This document shows, one piece after another, positions 9,779 to 19,963 of a stretch of 64,000 nt of DNA; within the stretch, counting starts at the first letter, position 1, and every line of letters begins with the position of its first letter. Position numbers and translations under genes: made by a program. Origin of the DNA: Hippopus hippopus (Eukaryota > Mollusca > Bivalvia > Cardiida > Cardiidae); the NCBI GenBank assembly GCA_946811185.2, contig OX328098.1, positions 26,793,084 to 26,857,083 of the forward strand. Direction: 5' to 3'. The notes under the pieces were generated by a model. That model had not been told where the DNA came from and did not search any database. It saw only the letters and a list, made by a program, of their open reading frames with translations.

Positions 9779-11065
9779 ACAAGAGGGCCATGATGGCCCT
9801 GTATCGCTCCACTGGCTAATACGTAAAATCACTACATGCCAAACATTACAATACTTGGCCAATTGGTTTTGAACATAAGACCCCTGAAACAGGACTAAAA
9901 TTGGTAGCCCTAGCTCATATGGTTAGTAACAAGAAGATTTCTAAAGATTTCACTATATAAGCCCATGTAAAACTTCAGACCCCTCGGGGTGAATCAAATT
10001 CCCCCCTAGGGCTATAATTTACGCACTCTTGGTGAAGGGCCTTTAGATATAGCTACATGCGAAATTTGGTAGCCCTACGCTTTATGAATAAGTACAGGGA
10101 GATTTCTTAAGTTTTCTCTACATAAGCCCATGTAAAACTTGTGACCCCCGGGGCAGGGCCAATTTTGACCCCAGGGCTATAATTTAAGCACTCTTGGTAG
10201 AGACCCACTAGATAAAGCCACATGCAAAATTTGGTAGCCCTAGGCCTTACAGCTAGGTACAGGGAGATTTCTAAAGTTTTCCCTAAATAAGCCCATGTAA
10301 AACTTGTGACCCCCGGGGTGGGGTCAAATTTGACCCAAGGGCTATAATTTGGGCACTCTTGGTAGAGGCCCACTAGATAAAGCCACATGCAAAATTTGGT
10401 AGCCCTAGGCCCCATGGCTAGGTCAAAGAAGAATTTTAAAGTTCTCCCTATATAAGCCCATGTAAAACTTGTTATATAAGCCCATGTAAAACTTGTTACC
10501 CCCGGGCAGGGCCTAATTTGACCCCAGGGCTATAATTTGAACAAACTTGGCAGAGGTCCACTAGATAAAGCTACATGCCAAATTTGGTAGCTCTAGGCCC
10601 TATGGCTAGGTAGAAGAGGAATTTTAAAGTTCTCCCTAAATAAGCCCATGTAAAACTTGTGACCCCCGGGGCGGGGCCAATTTTGACCCCAGGGCTATAA
10701 ATTGAAGAAACTTGGTAGAGGTCCACTAGATAAAGCTACATGCCAAATTTGGTAGCCCTTGGCCTTTCGGTTTCAGACAAGAAGATTTTCAAAGATTTTC
10801 AAAATTTTTCAGTTTTGTTGCCATGGCAACCAGAGTTTTTGAAGGAATTAAATTCTTTCAAGAAATTCTGAAGAGGACCATGGCAGGATCATTTCTGTGA
10901 AGTTTCATCAAAATTGGATGGGTAGTTTCAGAGAAGAAGACGTTTTAAAAAAAAGTTAACGCACGGACGGACGGACGGACGGACTGACGGACGGACGGAC
11001 GCACGGACGCACGACGGACAACAGGCCATGACATAAGCCCGCTGGCCTTCGGCCAGTGGAGCTAA
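9779..11065 (+). mobile_element. Family C tandem-monomer element C1
   Basis: Starts ACAAGAGGGCCATGATGGCC, with CGCTCCACTGGC at 9805-9816. About five monomers of ~165 bp follow (CCCATGTAAAACTTGTGACC at 9963, 10128, 10291, 10457, 10648). Then a non-repeated 3' region with GTTGCCATGGCAAC, a GGAC tetranucleotide tract (10967-11012), a hairpin CTGGCCTTCGGCCAG and the end GTGGAGCTAA. One monomer has an internal 24-bp duplication (10449-10472 and 10473-10496). Complete copy. Confidence 0.9.
10816..10829. promoter_or_regulatory. Perfect palindromic X-box-like motif in C1
   Basis: GTTGCCATGGCAAC is a perfect 14-bp palindrome and fits the RFX-factor X-box consensus (GTNRCC, 0-3 nt, RGYAAC). It sits at the same place in C2 and C3. 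Binding is inferred only. Confidence 0.5.
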
Positions 11066-11109
11066 TAAAATCAGCATTTGGAAAATAAAATGTGGCTTCA
11101 TTTATGAGA

Positions 11110-11405
11110 GCTACTTTTTAAGGGGTAAAAAACCATTGTGGGAAAGGAACAAAATGCTGAGTAAGCTTAACTACACAATCCTGACTTTAAACAACCCCGA
11201 GTAAGAAAGTTTTTTCAAAACATTGAGGGAAAAAGAGAAAATGCTGATAACCAGTATTTTCCCCTTTTTCCTCCATGTTTTCAACCCCTTCAAAGATAAA
11301 TTCCCTCATTTGAACCATACCCAATTGTTGTCTGCCGACACATTTACTTTGGAATCATCAAAAAATGTGGTAAGAGCCTTTTTCCTCCGAGTTGTAAAAA
11401 GATGA
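11110..11405 (+). mobile_element. Family F copy plus an F core fragment
   Basis: An isolated core piece at ~11130-11160 (CATTGTGGGAAAGGAAC) precedes a fuller copy (about 11167-11405) with ATTGAGGGAAAAAGAGAAAATG and a C-rich altered second arm (TTTTCCCCTTTTTCC). The right TIR is decayed. Confidence 0.65.
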
Positions 11406-11720
11406 GATTTTTAGGAAAAGAGTATTGCACAAAGCAGAACATATTTTTCTATTTTTTTTTTTGTGAAAACAGCCACTAAAACCCTATCCAGGACCACGAA
11501 CAACTATCACAACAATTATTACCTAACCTAATGGATGAATCACCTTTATATACAGAAGCAACAAAATGACAACTCATACCACTGGTATGAAACATCCCCT
11601 CCCACAACTGAGTGTAGTATATTTTAGGCTTGTTCTCAGTTTTTTCATTCAGTAAAACAGACCAAGCTCATGAAAGCATTTCCAAGGCAGTTAGCAACTT
11701 GTTACAGTCAGAACTTTAAA
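11406..11720. other. Unassigned stretch
   Basis: No repeat or coding signal recognised. Confidence 0.45.
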
Positions 11721-11721
11721 T

Positions 11722-11975
11722 AACAAGAGCACCACATGTGGGTGCCAATACTCAGCTGCAGTTGCATTTCAGAGAAAAATTAGCTGAAAAAAGGGGCATA
11801 ACTGTATCATAAACATTTTGATGGCTACCTGCCCATGTTGTGTAGGTTCCTTTTTTAATAGTTAAAAACTTGTCTGAGTAATGATCTTCAGTAATGACAG
11901 ATATTTTAAAATGTCAGTTTTTGCCCTACGACAACAAAACAGATGACAGGGCTATGACTTTATTTTTTTCTTCAA
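11722..11975 (+). mobile_element. Family E element E2
   Basis: Begins AACAAGAGCACCACATGTGG, with a hairpin GCACCACATGTGGGTGC. Then AAAAGGGGCATAACTGT, TTTTGATGGCTACCTGCCC, CTTCAGTAATGACAGATAT and ACAGGGCTATGACTTTA. The 3' end is not clear. Sharing the ACAAGAG start with A and C suggests the same class. Confidence 0.65.
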
Positions 11976-12419
11976 AAACAGCCGAGCTAACTACAGTCCA
12001 AGTCAAGGAATAACATCCACCACTTGCATTCTTATTGGATCCACTAAAAGAGAACCAAAGGCCTATAACTCATGCATCACTTGACAATGAAGATCAAAGA
12101 TCCAACAGCAAGTCTTGTGCGGTCTGATCTTAATCTACGCTGGCTGCAAAAGCAGCTACATTCGTCAAAGAGACTTTAAGGGTTTAGGGTTATAGTTTAA
12201 AAATTGAAATTTTTGCCTTTTAAGACAAAATGGTTGCCTGACTCAGGTGGCCACTAATACAGATTTGACTTTACTGTAATTCTCCTTTTTATCTGTAGCC
12301 TGGATGTGTTTAATGATCTGTCTTCAACAGATGACACCTCAGGCAACACTTTTATCTATTCTCACAATTGCTATAGAATCCATTCCTTTCTACATAATAT
12401 TAACCATTAAAGCCCCTTA
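11976..12419. other. Stretch with a family H fragment
   Basis: Around 12090-12190 AGATCCAACAGCAAGTC / GTGCGGTCTGATCTTAATC is a decayed H core, followed by GACTTTAAGGGTTTAGGG. Otherwise nothing recognised. Confidence 0.4.
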
Positions 12420-12535
12420 CATAATTTCACATGCTTTTGCGGCCAGTGTTGATCAAGATCTGACTGCACAAAACATGCAGTCTGATCTTAGATCTACACT
12501 GTCTGCTTTGCTGAGACATTCTAAACAAATTTGAC
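12420..12535. mobile_element. Family H (TTAA MITE) core
   Basis: The palindrome runs GATCAAGATCTGACTGCA ... TGCAGTCTGATCTTAGATC, followed by TACACTGTCTGC. The CCCTTA ends seen in the intact copy at 34.9 kb are missing. Confidence 0.65.
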
Positions 12536-12689
12536 CTTGATATCCCATTGTTTGCGTTTTATTTCTAGCTCTGAAATGTCTGTTGGGTTTATTCTGAGCT
12601 CTAAGGATTCAGAATTTTTTTCATAATCAAAACCTTTGAGTGCCAGATGAATGGTTTGTTCATTCCTTTGTTTGGTGTTGAACTCCATT

Positions 12690-12975
12690 TTAAACCTTGT
12701 TTTAGTTGAATCGCAGCAGCCTGTGCACCTATCCATGCTTTCTTGAAGTTTCATTTACCAGTACTTCACACAACTCTCTCCCAAAGCCACTTGCTGCTTT
12801 CCTAATTATAATCACTTTTAAAAAAATGATCAGCAGTGAGAGAGGAATGAATCCTATTACAATGACTTTCATTAATCATCGGAAAGATATTGGCCTAGCT
12901 GAGGATTTGAACCAGCAACCCCCTGGTCTCAAATCCTGTACCCTTCCAACTGCTATACCAACATCAACTGTTTTT
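12690..12975 (-). mobile_element. SINE-1 copy
   Basis: Body blocks in order: GTGCACCTATCCATGC, CCAAAGCCACTTGCTGC, CAGCAGTGAGAGAGGAATGA. The tRNA-head remnant is TTTGAACCAGCAACCCC; the A-box end is decayed at ~12950. The tail end near 12690 is truncated. A 96-codon frame here is an artefact of the SINE body. Confidence 0.75.
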
Positions 12976-13112
12976 CCCCCACTATCAACCCTTTAGAGTG
13001 CCAGATATATGGTTTGTTCATTTGTCTGTTTGGTAGTGAACTCAATTTTCACCATTATTAGTTTAATTGTAGCAGTTAGGGCTAATCTATGCATGTGACT
13101 TGGCTTGTCCTC

Positions 13113-13964
13113 ACTCTTTACCATACAACAAAATTTTGGACTTGACCAAATTGAAGGCATTTGCAGGCATCAAATGTGATTTCTGTATTTGATAGGGTAC
13201 AAGATAGTGTGAGGAAAAGGCCATTTGAAGACAATGTGAGAAAAGGAAAAAATGCTGGATTGTGGCATTTTCTCTTTTTCCAACAACATTTTCAAAAGAC
13301 TTCTTCCAAAGGGGCGTTAAAAGTTGGGATTGTGTGGTAAAGGGTCTGACACTGTACAAAGAAAAAAAATTCAGATTTAACGATCCTGTCAGTTTTGAAA
13401 ACATTGGGGGAAAATACCAGTTACCACAATGTAAATGCTCTTTCAAAGGTGAATTCCACTAATTTTTGCCAAATTCAGTTTATGGTGTGCAAATTCTTTC
13501 AAGGTCGCATTACCAAACGACAAAATCCTAGAATTGACCAAATTGAAAGCACTTTTACACGACAAATTCATTGTAGCTTTGAATGATTATTTCTTTCTTC
13601 AAAATGGTTTAAAACATTGTAGGAAAAGAAGAATACCCTGGTCACCGGCATTTTCTCCTTTTTCCACAAAGTTTTCAAAGGCCCTTTTCCTCAGGGTCGA
13701 TAAAACAAGGCATTGTATGATAATGATAAAGGGTTAACTCTTTACCAAACAACAAAATTTTAGACGTGTCCAAATTGAAAGCATTTGCAGACGACAAAAT
13801 AAACGTGACTCAAAAATTGAAACTTGACTTTAGAAGAATAGAAAACATTGTGGGAAAAGGAGAAAATGCTGGTCACCAGCATTTTCTCCTTTTTCCACAA
13901 AGTTTTCAAAGGCCCTTTTCCTCAGGGTCGATAAAACAAGGTATTGTATGATAACGATAAAGGG
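13113..13964 (-). mobile_element. Chain of four family F copies, one reversed
   Basis: Copies: ~13113-13346 (minus, with an extra duplicated core segment), ~13350-13500 (plus, core deleted), ~13511-13733 (minus) and 13738-13964 (minus, TTAA at 13734-13737 and 13965-13968). The last two have nearly identical right halves, including TCAGGGTCGATAAAACAAGG and an unusual TGTATGATAA end, so they arose by duplication or from one parental copy. Confidence 0.8.
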
Positions 13965-14140
13965 TTAAAAGAGTTTAAACGCAGCCAATTTAGTTCTTAG
14001 ACGAAGGGGATCATTATGAATAATTCTATTCCCATGTATTGTTCTCTGCTTTCGTTTTTCAATATGCAAATATGGTATGACAAGACTCCTGGAATGTTCC
14101 GAGTAGTTAGAGGATTATGGAAATGGGAAAGTTATCTTAA

Positions 14141-14815
14141 CCCTTTACCACACAATCCCGAGTCTTTAACAACTCTGAGGAAGAAGGCTTTTGAAACCAT
14201 TTTTGGAAAAGTAGAAAATGCTAGTAACCAGCATTTTCTCTTTTTCCAAAAATGTTTCTTCTCTGTCAAAGGCAAATTCAACTAATCCAGCCATGTATAA
14301 TGTGTCATCTACAAAACGCTTTCAATTTGGATATGTCTAACATTTTGTTATGTGGTAAAGGGTTAAATCTTTACCAGGCAATCCAGAGTTTTAACCATCC
14401 TAAAAGAGAAGGCTTCTGAAAACATTATGGGAAAAGGAGAAAATGCTGGTAATCAGCGTTTTCTCCTTTTCCACAATGTTTTCTACCCTATCAAAGACAG
14501 AAATCTTCATTTGAGCTACTTTCAATTAAAATTTTGTTGTCTGCAAATGCTCTCAATTTGGACCTGTCAAAAATTGTCATCAGGTAGAGATTTAACTCTT
14601 TCCCAAATGACAAAATTTTAGACTTGTCCAAATCTAAAGCTGTTGCAAACGCCAAATAAAATGTGACCCAGTTGATGAAATTTGGCTCGGAAAGGGTAGA
14701 AAACATTGTGTGGACAGGAGAAAACACTGGTTACCAGCTTTTCTCTGTTTCACACAATATTTTCAAAAGACGTTTTCCTCAGGGTCGTTAAAATGTGGGA
14801 TTGTTTGGTAAAGGG
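14141..14815. mobile_element. Chain of three family F copies sharing single TTAAs
   Basis: Copies 14141-14362 (plus), 14367-14591 (plus) and 14596-14815 (minus) are separated by exactly one TTAA each (14363-14366, 14592-14595), with outer TTAAs at 14137-14140 and 14816-14819. No other DNA lies between them. This is what insertion into the TTAA made by an earlier copy would produce. Confidence 0.9.
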
Positions 14816-15015
14816 TTAAAGTCCAAGATCATCTATCATTATACCAACTGATGCTTCTGCAAATAGACTAGATTCCATTAACATCAGACAGCACAATTAA
14901 AACCTGCAGTCTGATTTTTAATCTTTTCTAGGTGGTAGTTTATGAGATAGTCTGACAAAATTTAATTACCCTTTCCAAAGGTTTTAAAGTTGTGAGTGTG
15001 GTGTTTAAAACAGTT

Positions 15016-15265
15016 TTAAATTATTATTTCTAGTTATATCACAGTGGCCAGTGCACCTATCCATACTTTCCTAACATTTTTTTTAACCACTTCTTTGCAT
15101 GATATTCGTCCCAAGCCACTGGCTGTTTTCTCATTTAATCATAGCCGAAACAATGATCAGCAGTGAGAGGGGAATGAATCCTGTTGCAATGACTATCATC
15201 AATCCTCAGAAAGAAGTTGGCAAAGCTGGGGATTGGAACCAGCAAATCTCTGTTCTTAACAATGT
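15016..15265 (-). mobile_element. SINE-1 copy
   Basis: AGTGGCCAGTGCACCTATCC, CCAAGCCACTGGCTG, CAGCAGTGAGAGGGGAATGA and CATCAATCCTCAGAAAG in order, then a B-box remnant GGGATTGGAACCAGC. The A-box half of the head is missing. Confidence 0.75.
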
Positions 15266-15312
15266 AAATTTGGAATTTTTTCCCTGATTACAAATTATCA
15301 TTTTGATGATCT

Positions 15313-15768
15313 TGGTCCGTATTCATCAACCATTCTTAGGAACATTCTTAGTCTTATTCTCCAGATTTTTCTACATTTGAAAGAAACACAACTTCTGATT
15401 GGCTAAACCATTTGGTTTAGCCAATCAGTTTGGTTTAGCCAATCAGAAGTTGCGTTACTTTCGAATATAGAAAATCTTAGAGAATAAGACAAAGAACTAT
15501 CTTAACCCTTTACCACACAATTCCGACTTTTAACGACCCTAAGAAAGAAGCCTTTTGAAAACACTGTGAGGAAAACAAGAAAATGCTGGTAACCAGCATT
15601 TTCTCCTTTTCCCACAATGTTTTCTACCCTTCCCACAGCAAGTTTTAATTTTTCAGTCCCATTTATTTTGTCGTCTGCAAATGCTTTCATTTTAGACTAG
15701 CCTAAAAATTTTGTCGTTTGGTAAAGAGTTAAGAAAAGTTGGTGAATACAGACCCTGATGTTAGAAGG
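15313..15768. mobile_element. Family N fold-back MITE carrying an F insertion
   Basis: Left end GGTCCGTATTCATCAACC with CATTCTTAGTCTTATTCT; right end AGAATAAGACAAAGAACTAT ... GTTGGTGAATACAGACC. The middle is a hairpin built on TGATTGGCTAAACCATTTGG and a partly duplicated reverse arm. An F copy (15506-15728) splits the right arm at a TTAA; removing it restores an arm matching the left. Confidence 0.8.
15506..15728 (+). mobile_element. Family F copy inside element N
   Basis: TTAA at 15502-15505 and 15729-15732. Left end CCCTTTACCACACAATTCCG, right end TCGTTTGGTAAAGAG. The first core arm reads CTGTGAGGAAAACAAGAAAA and mismatches the second, so the hairpin is weakened. Confidence 0.9.
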
Positions 15769-15806
15769 ATCAACCATGCTCTGTTCTGCATGCAACCTTC
15801 TACCAT

Positions 15807-16470
15807 CAATCAAGAGTTTTAATCCTGATAAATAAAATTTTTGTAAACATTGTGAGAAAAGGAGAAAATACTGGCAACCGTCATTTTCTCCTCACAATGT
15901 TTTCAAACCTTTCACATGTATCAAATCCAATCATTTGAGCAACAGTGAATCTGTTGTCTGCAAAATTAATGCTTTCAATCTGGACAAGTCTAAAATATTG
16001 TGGTCTAGTAAAAAATTTGGTTTTCCAAGGCTGCTTTTCTCAAGCATGTTCTCCTTTTCCCATAATGCTTTTAACTTTTTCCCAAACAAAACAGGGCTTT
16101 TCAAGACAACAATTGAAATATGTCTGAAATGACTGAAATTATAGAAAATATGAAAAAATGTTCAATAACTCTTTACCACAAAATCTAAAGTTTTAGCCAC
16201 CCTGAGGAAAGGGTCTCAATTTGAAAACATTGTGGGTGTAGAAGAACCAGCATTTTCTTCTTTTCCCACAATGTTTTCTATCTTTTGAAAGACAAATTTT
16301 ATGTTTTGAATAACACTTATATAATGTCATCTGCAAATGCTTTGAATTTGGACCTAGCTAAAATTTTGTTGTATGGTGAAGAGTTTGCAGCATTTTCTCC
16401 TATTCCTGCAATGTTTTCATAAACCTTCCTCCAAAGGGTCGTTAAAAGACAGGACTGCATGGTAAAGAGT
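15807..16470 (+). mobile_element. Cluster of degenerate family F copies
   Basis: About 15807-16019 (plus; core with ATACTGGCAACCGTCATTTT), a scrambled piece 16020-16160, a fuller copy 16166-16384 (plus; CTCTTTACCACAAAATC to GTATGGTGAAGAG) and a right-half fragment 16385-16470 in minus orientation ending GGTAAAGAGTTAA. Confidence 0.7.
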
Positions 16471-16474
16471 TAAA

Positions 16475-17130
16475 AGCCTTCCTTAAGTGGAAACTCTAAA
16501 TTGTTAGCTAAGGGTTAACCCAGTTTTATAATGGTTCCACTGCTGTCTCAGAGACAGAAATCAAGATGACAAAGTTTATCTACGCAAAAACTGTAGAACT
16601 GTTTGCCACATTGTTTTTATTTTATATTTTTCTTGTAAAAAAAATGAATGTTGAGGGGAACAAGGAAACAAGATAAGAAGTAGAGAAAGCACTTGAAACA
16701 AGCTACTTTTTACTTTGCCAATATGGATCAGATTGCAATATACAATGTCTGCATTCGAAAGAGGAATGAGACAAGGGAAAAAAATGGATGGCCATTAAAT
16801 ATGAGGACTGCAATCAATAGACTTGCATTATGGATACACAATAAAATGACAAACTGGCCGCCAAACAACCATTAATTTGATGTTTTACTAGACAGAGTTA
16901 CATCATTTATGCATCAATCAATTTCACTGCTATTGTAACAATTCTACATTAGTTCCATTGGCCCTCTAAGTCTCCAGCTTCTGTGAAAAAAAATTAAATG
17001 CCTGCCCTGATCTACTGGCTCCATCAGTGGTTTCATATGGTATTGGATCAGTCAATGGCACATCAGGCTGGTAGCAATAGAGGTTCCAAGTTCAAGTCAT
17101 TCCCGAAATCATAAAGTACCTCAAAAGACT
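16475..17130. other. Unassigned stretch
   Basis: No repeat recognised; a 60-codon frame at 16693-16875 shows no domain. Confidence 0.45.
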
Positions 17131-17135
17131 ATGTA

Positions 17136-17338
17136 GCCCATTAAACCTTTTCCTAAGAATCCTGACTTTAAACAACCCTAGGAAAGTAAACTTTTGAAAA
17201 CATTGTGGGAAAAGGAGAAAATGCTGGTAACCAGCATTTTCTCCTTTTCTTACCATGTTTTCTACCTTTCCTAAAACAAATTTAAATTGTTCAGTCACAT
17301 TTATTTTGTTGCCTGCAAATGCTTTCAACTTGGAGTTT
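17136..17338 (+). mobile_element. Family F copy, right end lost
   Basis: Core palindrome ATTGTGGGAAAAGGAGAAAA with a near-perfect complement, TCTGCAAATGCTTTCAAC-type right arm (GCCTGCAAATGCTTTCAAC), then cut before the terminal repeat. Confidence 0.75.
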
Positions 17339-17519
17339 TGCTGTGAATTAAAAATTCTTAACACTAATAAATACTATAAAATATACTTTTCTCTAAGACC
17401 CTGACTTCTGCCATGCTATAAAACAGTGCTAAGTGGACATTCAAAAAATGGGTTGGTCTCTTTTCATTTGATTGAAATTATGATGTCATCATATTTATTT
17501 GAAGAAAACCCCTTTCCTG

Positions 17520-17715
17520 GAGATTTTCTTACCAGCACTTTTCACAACATAATTCTTCCCAAGCAACTAGCTGCTTTCCAAAATAACCATCCTCAACTGT
17601 GAGTGAGGAATGATTCCAGTTAAAATACTTATCATCAATCCTCAGAAAGAGGATTGGAATTAGAACCAGTGACCCCTTGGGCTCAAGTCCTGTATGCTAC
17701 TGACTGTCCTAACAG
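17520..17715 (-). mobile_element. SINE-1 copy, truncated
   Basis: ACCAGCACTTTTCACAAC, CCCAAGCAACTAGCTGC, CAACTGTGAGTGAGGAATGA and CATCAATCCTCAGAAAG, then the B-box remnant TTAGAACCAGTGACCCC. Both extremes are lost. Confidence 0.65.
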
Positions 17716-17734
17716 GCTTTCCCCCCCCCCTTTG

Positions 17735-17850
17735 AAAATTGACATCTAGCCATAATTTGAAGTAAATCTCTTCAGTAATAACAAAGATATCAGAAAATGT
17801 CAAAGTTTTTGAACCACACCATGGATGATAGGGCTATGACAATATACTTA
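17735..17850 (+). mobile_element. Family E fragment E3
   Basis: GAAAATTGACATCTAGCC, TCTTCAGTAATAACAAAGAT, ATGATAGGGCTATGACAAT match the 3' half of E2 and E4. A C-homopolymer marks the left break. Confidence 0.5.
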
Positions 17851-17947
17851 AACATGGACATTGTGTCACTTGTATGTACATGTACATAAAATATCCAAAA
17901 CAACAATACAGAGCTGGTTTTATCAACATCTAAATTATTGTGTATAG

Positions 17948-18181
17948 ATTGATTGATTGACTGAATGGTGTTTTACGCTGCTTTCAACATTATTTCAGTC
18001 ATATCACGGTAACAGCTCACGTATTCATGTGTTTCCTGGGTTTTACAGGTACTAGGCTAGGGCTCTGACGTGTCTTGCCCAAGGACACTCCCATGAAAAA
18101 CCCAGTGGATCCAGTGCGGCTCGAACCTGGGACCTCCAGGTTACGAGTCCTACACCTCACCACTGAGCCATGTAGGACCCC
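17948..18181 (-). mobile_element. SINE-3, best copy
   Basis: In transcription sense it starts near 18181 with a tRNA-like head containing TGGCTCAGTGGTGAGG (A-box) and GGTTCGAGCC (B-box), then a body with CTTGGGCAAGACACGTC, and a tail GTAAAACACCATTCAG(TCAA)(TCAA)TC. Possible short duplication of TATTGT-TATA-like flanks (17936-17947 and 18182-18193). tRNA-derived SINE; the RNA partner is not identifiable. Confidence 0.85.
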
Positions 18182-18221
18182 TATTGTATATTGAAATGTG
18201 GTTTACTGCCATTAAGATTTA

Positions 18222-18900
18222 ACCCTTTACCACACTATCCAAACTTTTAACTACCCTGAAGAGGAAGCCTTAATATTGTGAGATAATGATGGAGACCAAC
18301 ACTTTCTCCTTTGTCCACAATGTTTTCTACCCTTTCAAAGACATATTTCATTGTCTGAGTTACATCTAACTTGTCACCTGCAAATGTTCTCAATTTGGAC
18401 AAGTCTACATTTTTCTCATAGTGTCTACTAACCCTTTACCACACAATGATGACTTTTAACGACCCTAGGGAAGAGGCCGTTTGAAAACATTGTGGGAAAA
18501 GGAGAAAATGCTGGTTACCAGCATTTTCTCCTTTTCCAACAATGTTTTCTACCACATCAAACACAAATTGAATCATTTGTGCCACTATGAAATTGTCGTC
18601 TGCAAATGCTTTCAATTTAGATAGGTTTAAAATTTTGCTGTGTGGTAAAGGGTTAAGGAAACATTTGGTTTAACCCTTTAACACAAAGTCCTAAGTTTTA
18701 ACAACCCTGAAAAAAAATGAACACTTTAGAAAACATTGTGGGAAAAGGAGAAAATACTGATAATCAGCATTTTCTCCCTCTTCCCACAATTTTTTTTTTA
18801 CAATTCAAAAAACATATATCAGTTTTTGAGTCATTTATATTGTGGTCTGAAAATGCTTTCAACAGAGAACAGTCTAAAATCTAGTCATCTGGTAAAAGGC
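18222..18900 (+). mobile_element. Three consecutive family F copies
   Basis: About 18222-18425 (decayed core), 18432-18652 (long perfect palindrome; TTAA at 18653-18656 on the right) and 18674-18900 (TTAA 18670-18673 on the left, core with ATACTGATAATCAGCATT). All same orientation. Confidence 0.85.
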
Positions 18901-18942
18901 AAACCCTTGCCAAAGGACACACTATCCCTGTTATTGTATGTA

Positions 18943-19961
18943 CCGTAATTTGGTTAAGTTTTGGGACAGTAAAAAATAATTAATTTTTTTCGTGTCCCAA
19001 TACTTTGGTCTACAAAAAATAATTTTTTTGTCAGCTGTCCCAAAACTTATGGTCAAACAAGACAATCTGTCATACTGAAAGTCACTGGCCGCTAACCCGT
19101 CGAATATTGCCGACGTTCAAATATTGCTACTTCATTGATGTCGATAAACCTCCAATCATTTGCAGGTTGGTCTATTTTTAGACAGATTGGAATTCCACCG
19201 ATCAATTTGAGCACTAAGAGTTTAAAACTTCGCTTTTTCTCATTGTTTTCGTTGATGATTAACTTGTCATTCATTATTGTCTTAGTCCTGGGATCGCGAT
19301 GAGGATGTTATTTTGCGTTTGTAGATAAATTCACAATATATTTTACCTGCTTATATGTACGTGAGGTGAACGAAGTTAATTCCACTCTGACAAGTACCTG
19401 CTTGGACCATTCTCAAATTTGATTGGTTCGTCAATCTTCGATGATAAACCTTGGGTAATCTAGAATACTGTAGGCCTACCTTGATTTCTATTTATAAACA
19501 ACGAACTCGTAAAATACATGCTTGTCAACTCAGTCAACATCGGATGTACATGTACCCGTTATGTATCTTGGATACAAGTTTATCACACCCTTTTTACACT
19601 TATGTCGGATTTCTTCTTAAATTGGGGTTTAAATTAGACTGTCAGGTGATCGGGTTTTTTGTCTTGAATCAGGAAACTCCCATTGAAATTGGGAGGGTTG
19701 GGAAGCATGCTTACGACGTTACGTCTGTAGAAATAAAACTGCGCGAAATAAATATTTACAAACAAACGGTATCAAACGGATTGAAAGATTTTTTTTCAAA
19801 ATAGATATTCACTGTCCCAATTCTTTGGAACAAAAAAATACCGATCTCGCTTTGCAATTTTTGGTATGTCCCAAATCTTTGAATCATAAAAAATAATTAT
19901 TTTCGCGATTTTTAATGGTGTCCCAATTCTATGGGTGTCCCAAAAAATACGCAAAATACGG
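18943..19961. mobile_element. Pogo/Tc1-mariner-like element, non-autonomous
   Basis: TA at 18941-18942 and 19962-19963. Inverted ends: CCGTAATTTGGTTAAG... and, complemented, CCGTATTTTGCGTATT..., both followed by TTTTGGGAC. About seven GTCCCAA motifs (both orientations) lie in the outer 100-160 bp of the two ends. Internal frames of 117 codons (19451-19804, plus) and 60 codons (19092-19274, minus; starts MNDKLIINENNEKKR) match no transposase I recognise. Class inferred from TA flank and end sequence. Confidence 0.65.
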
Positions 19962-19963
19962 TA

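Noticed and set aside
10107..10415. 102-codon minus frame with internal protein repeats
   Set aside because: The peptide repeat simply mirrors the ~165-bp DNA monomer of C1.
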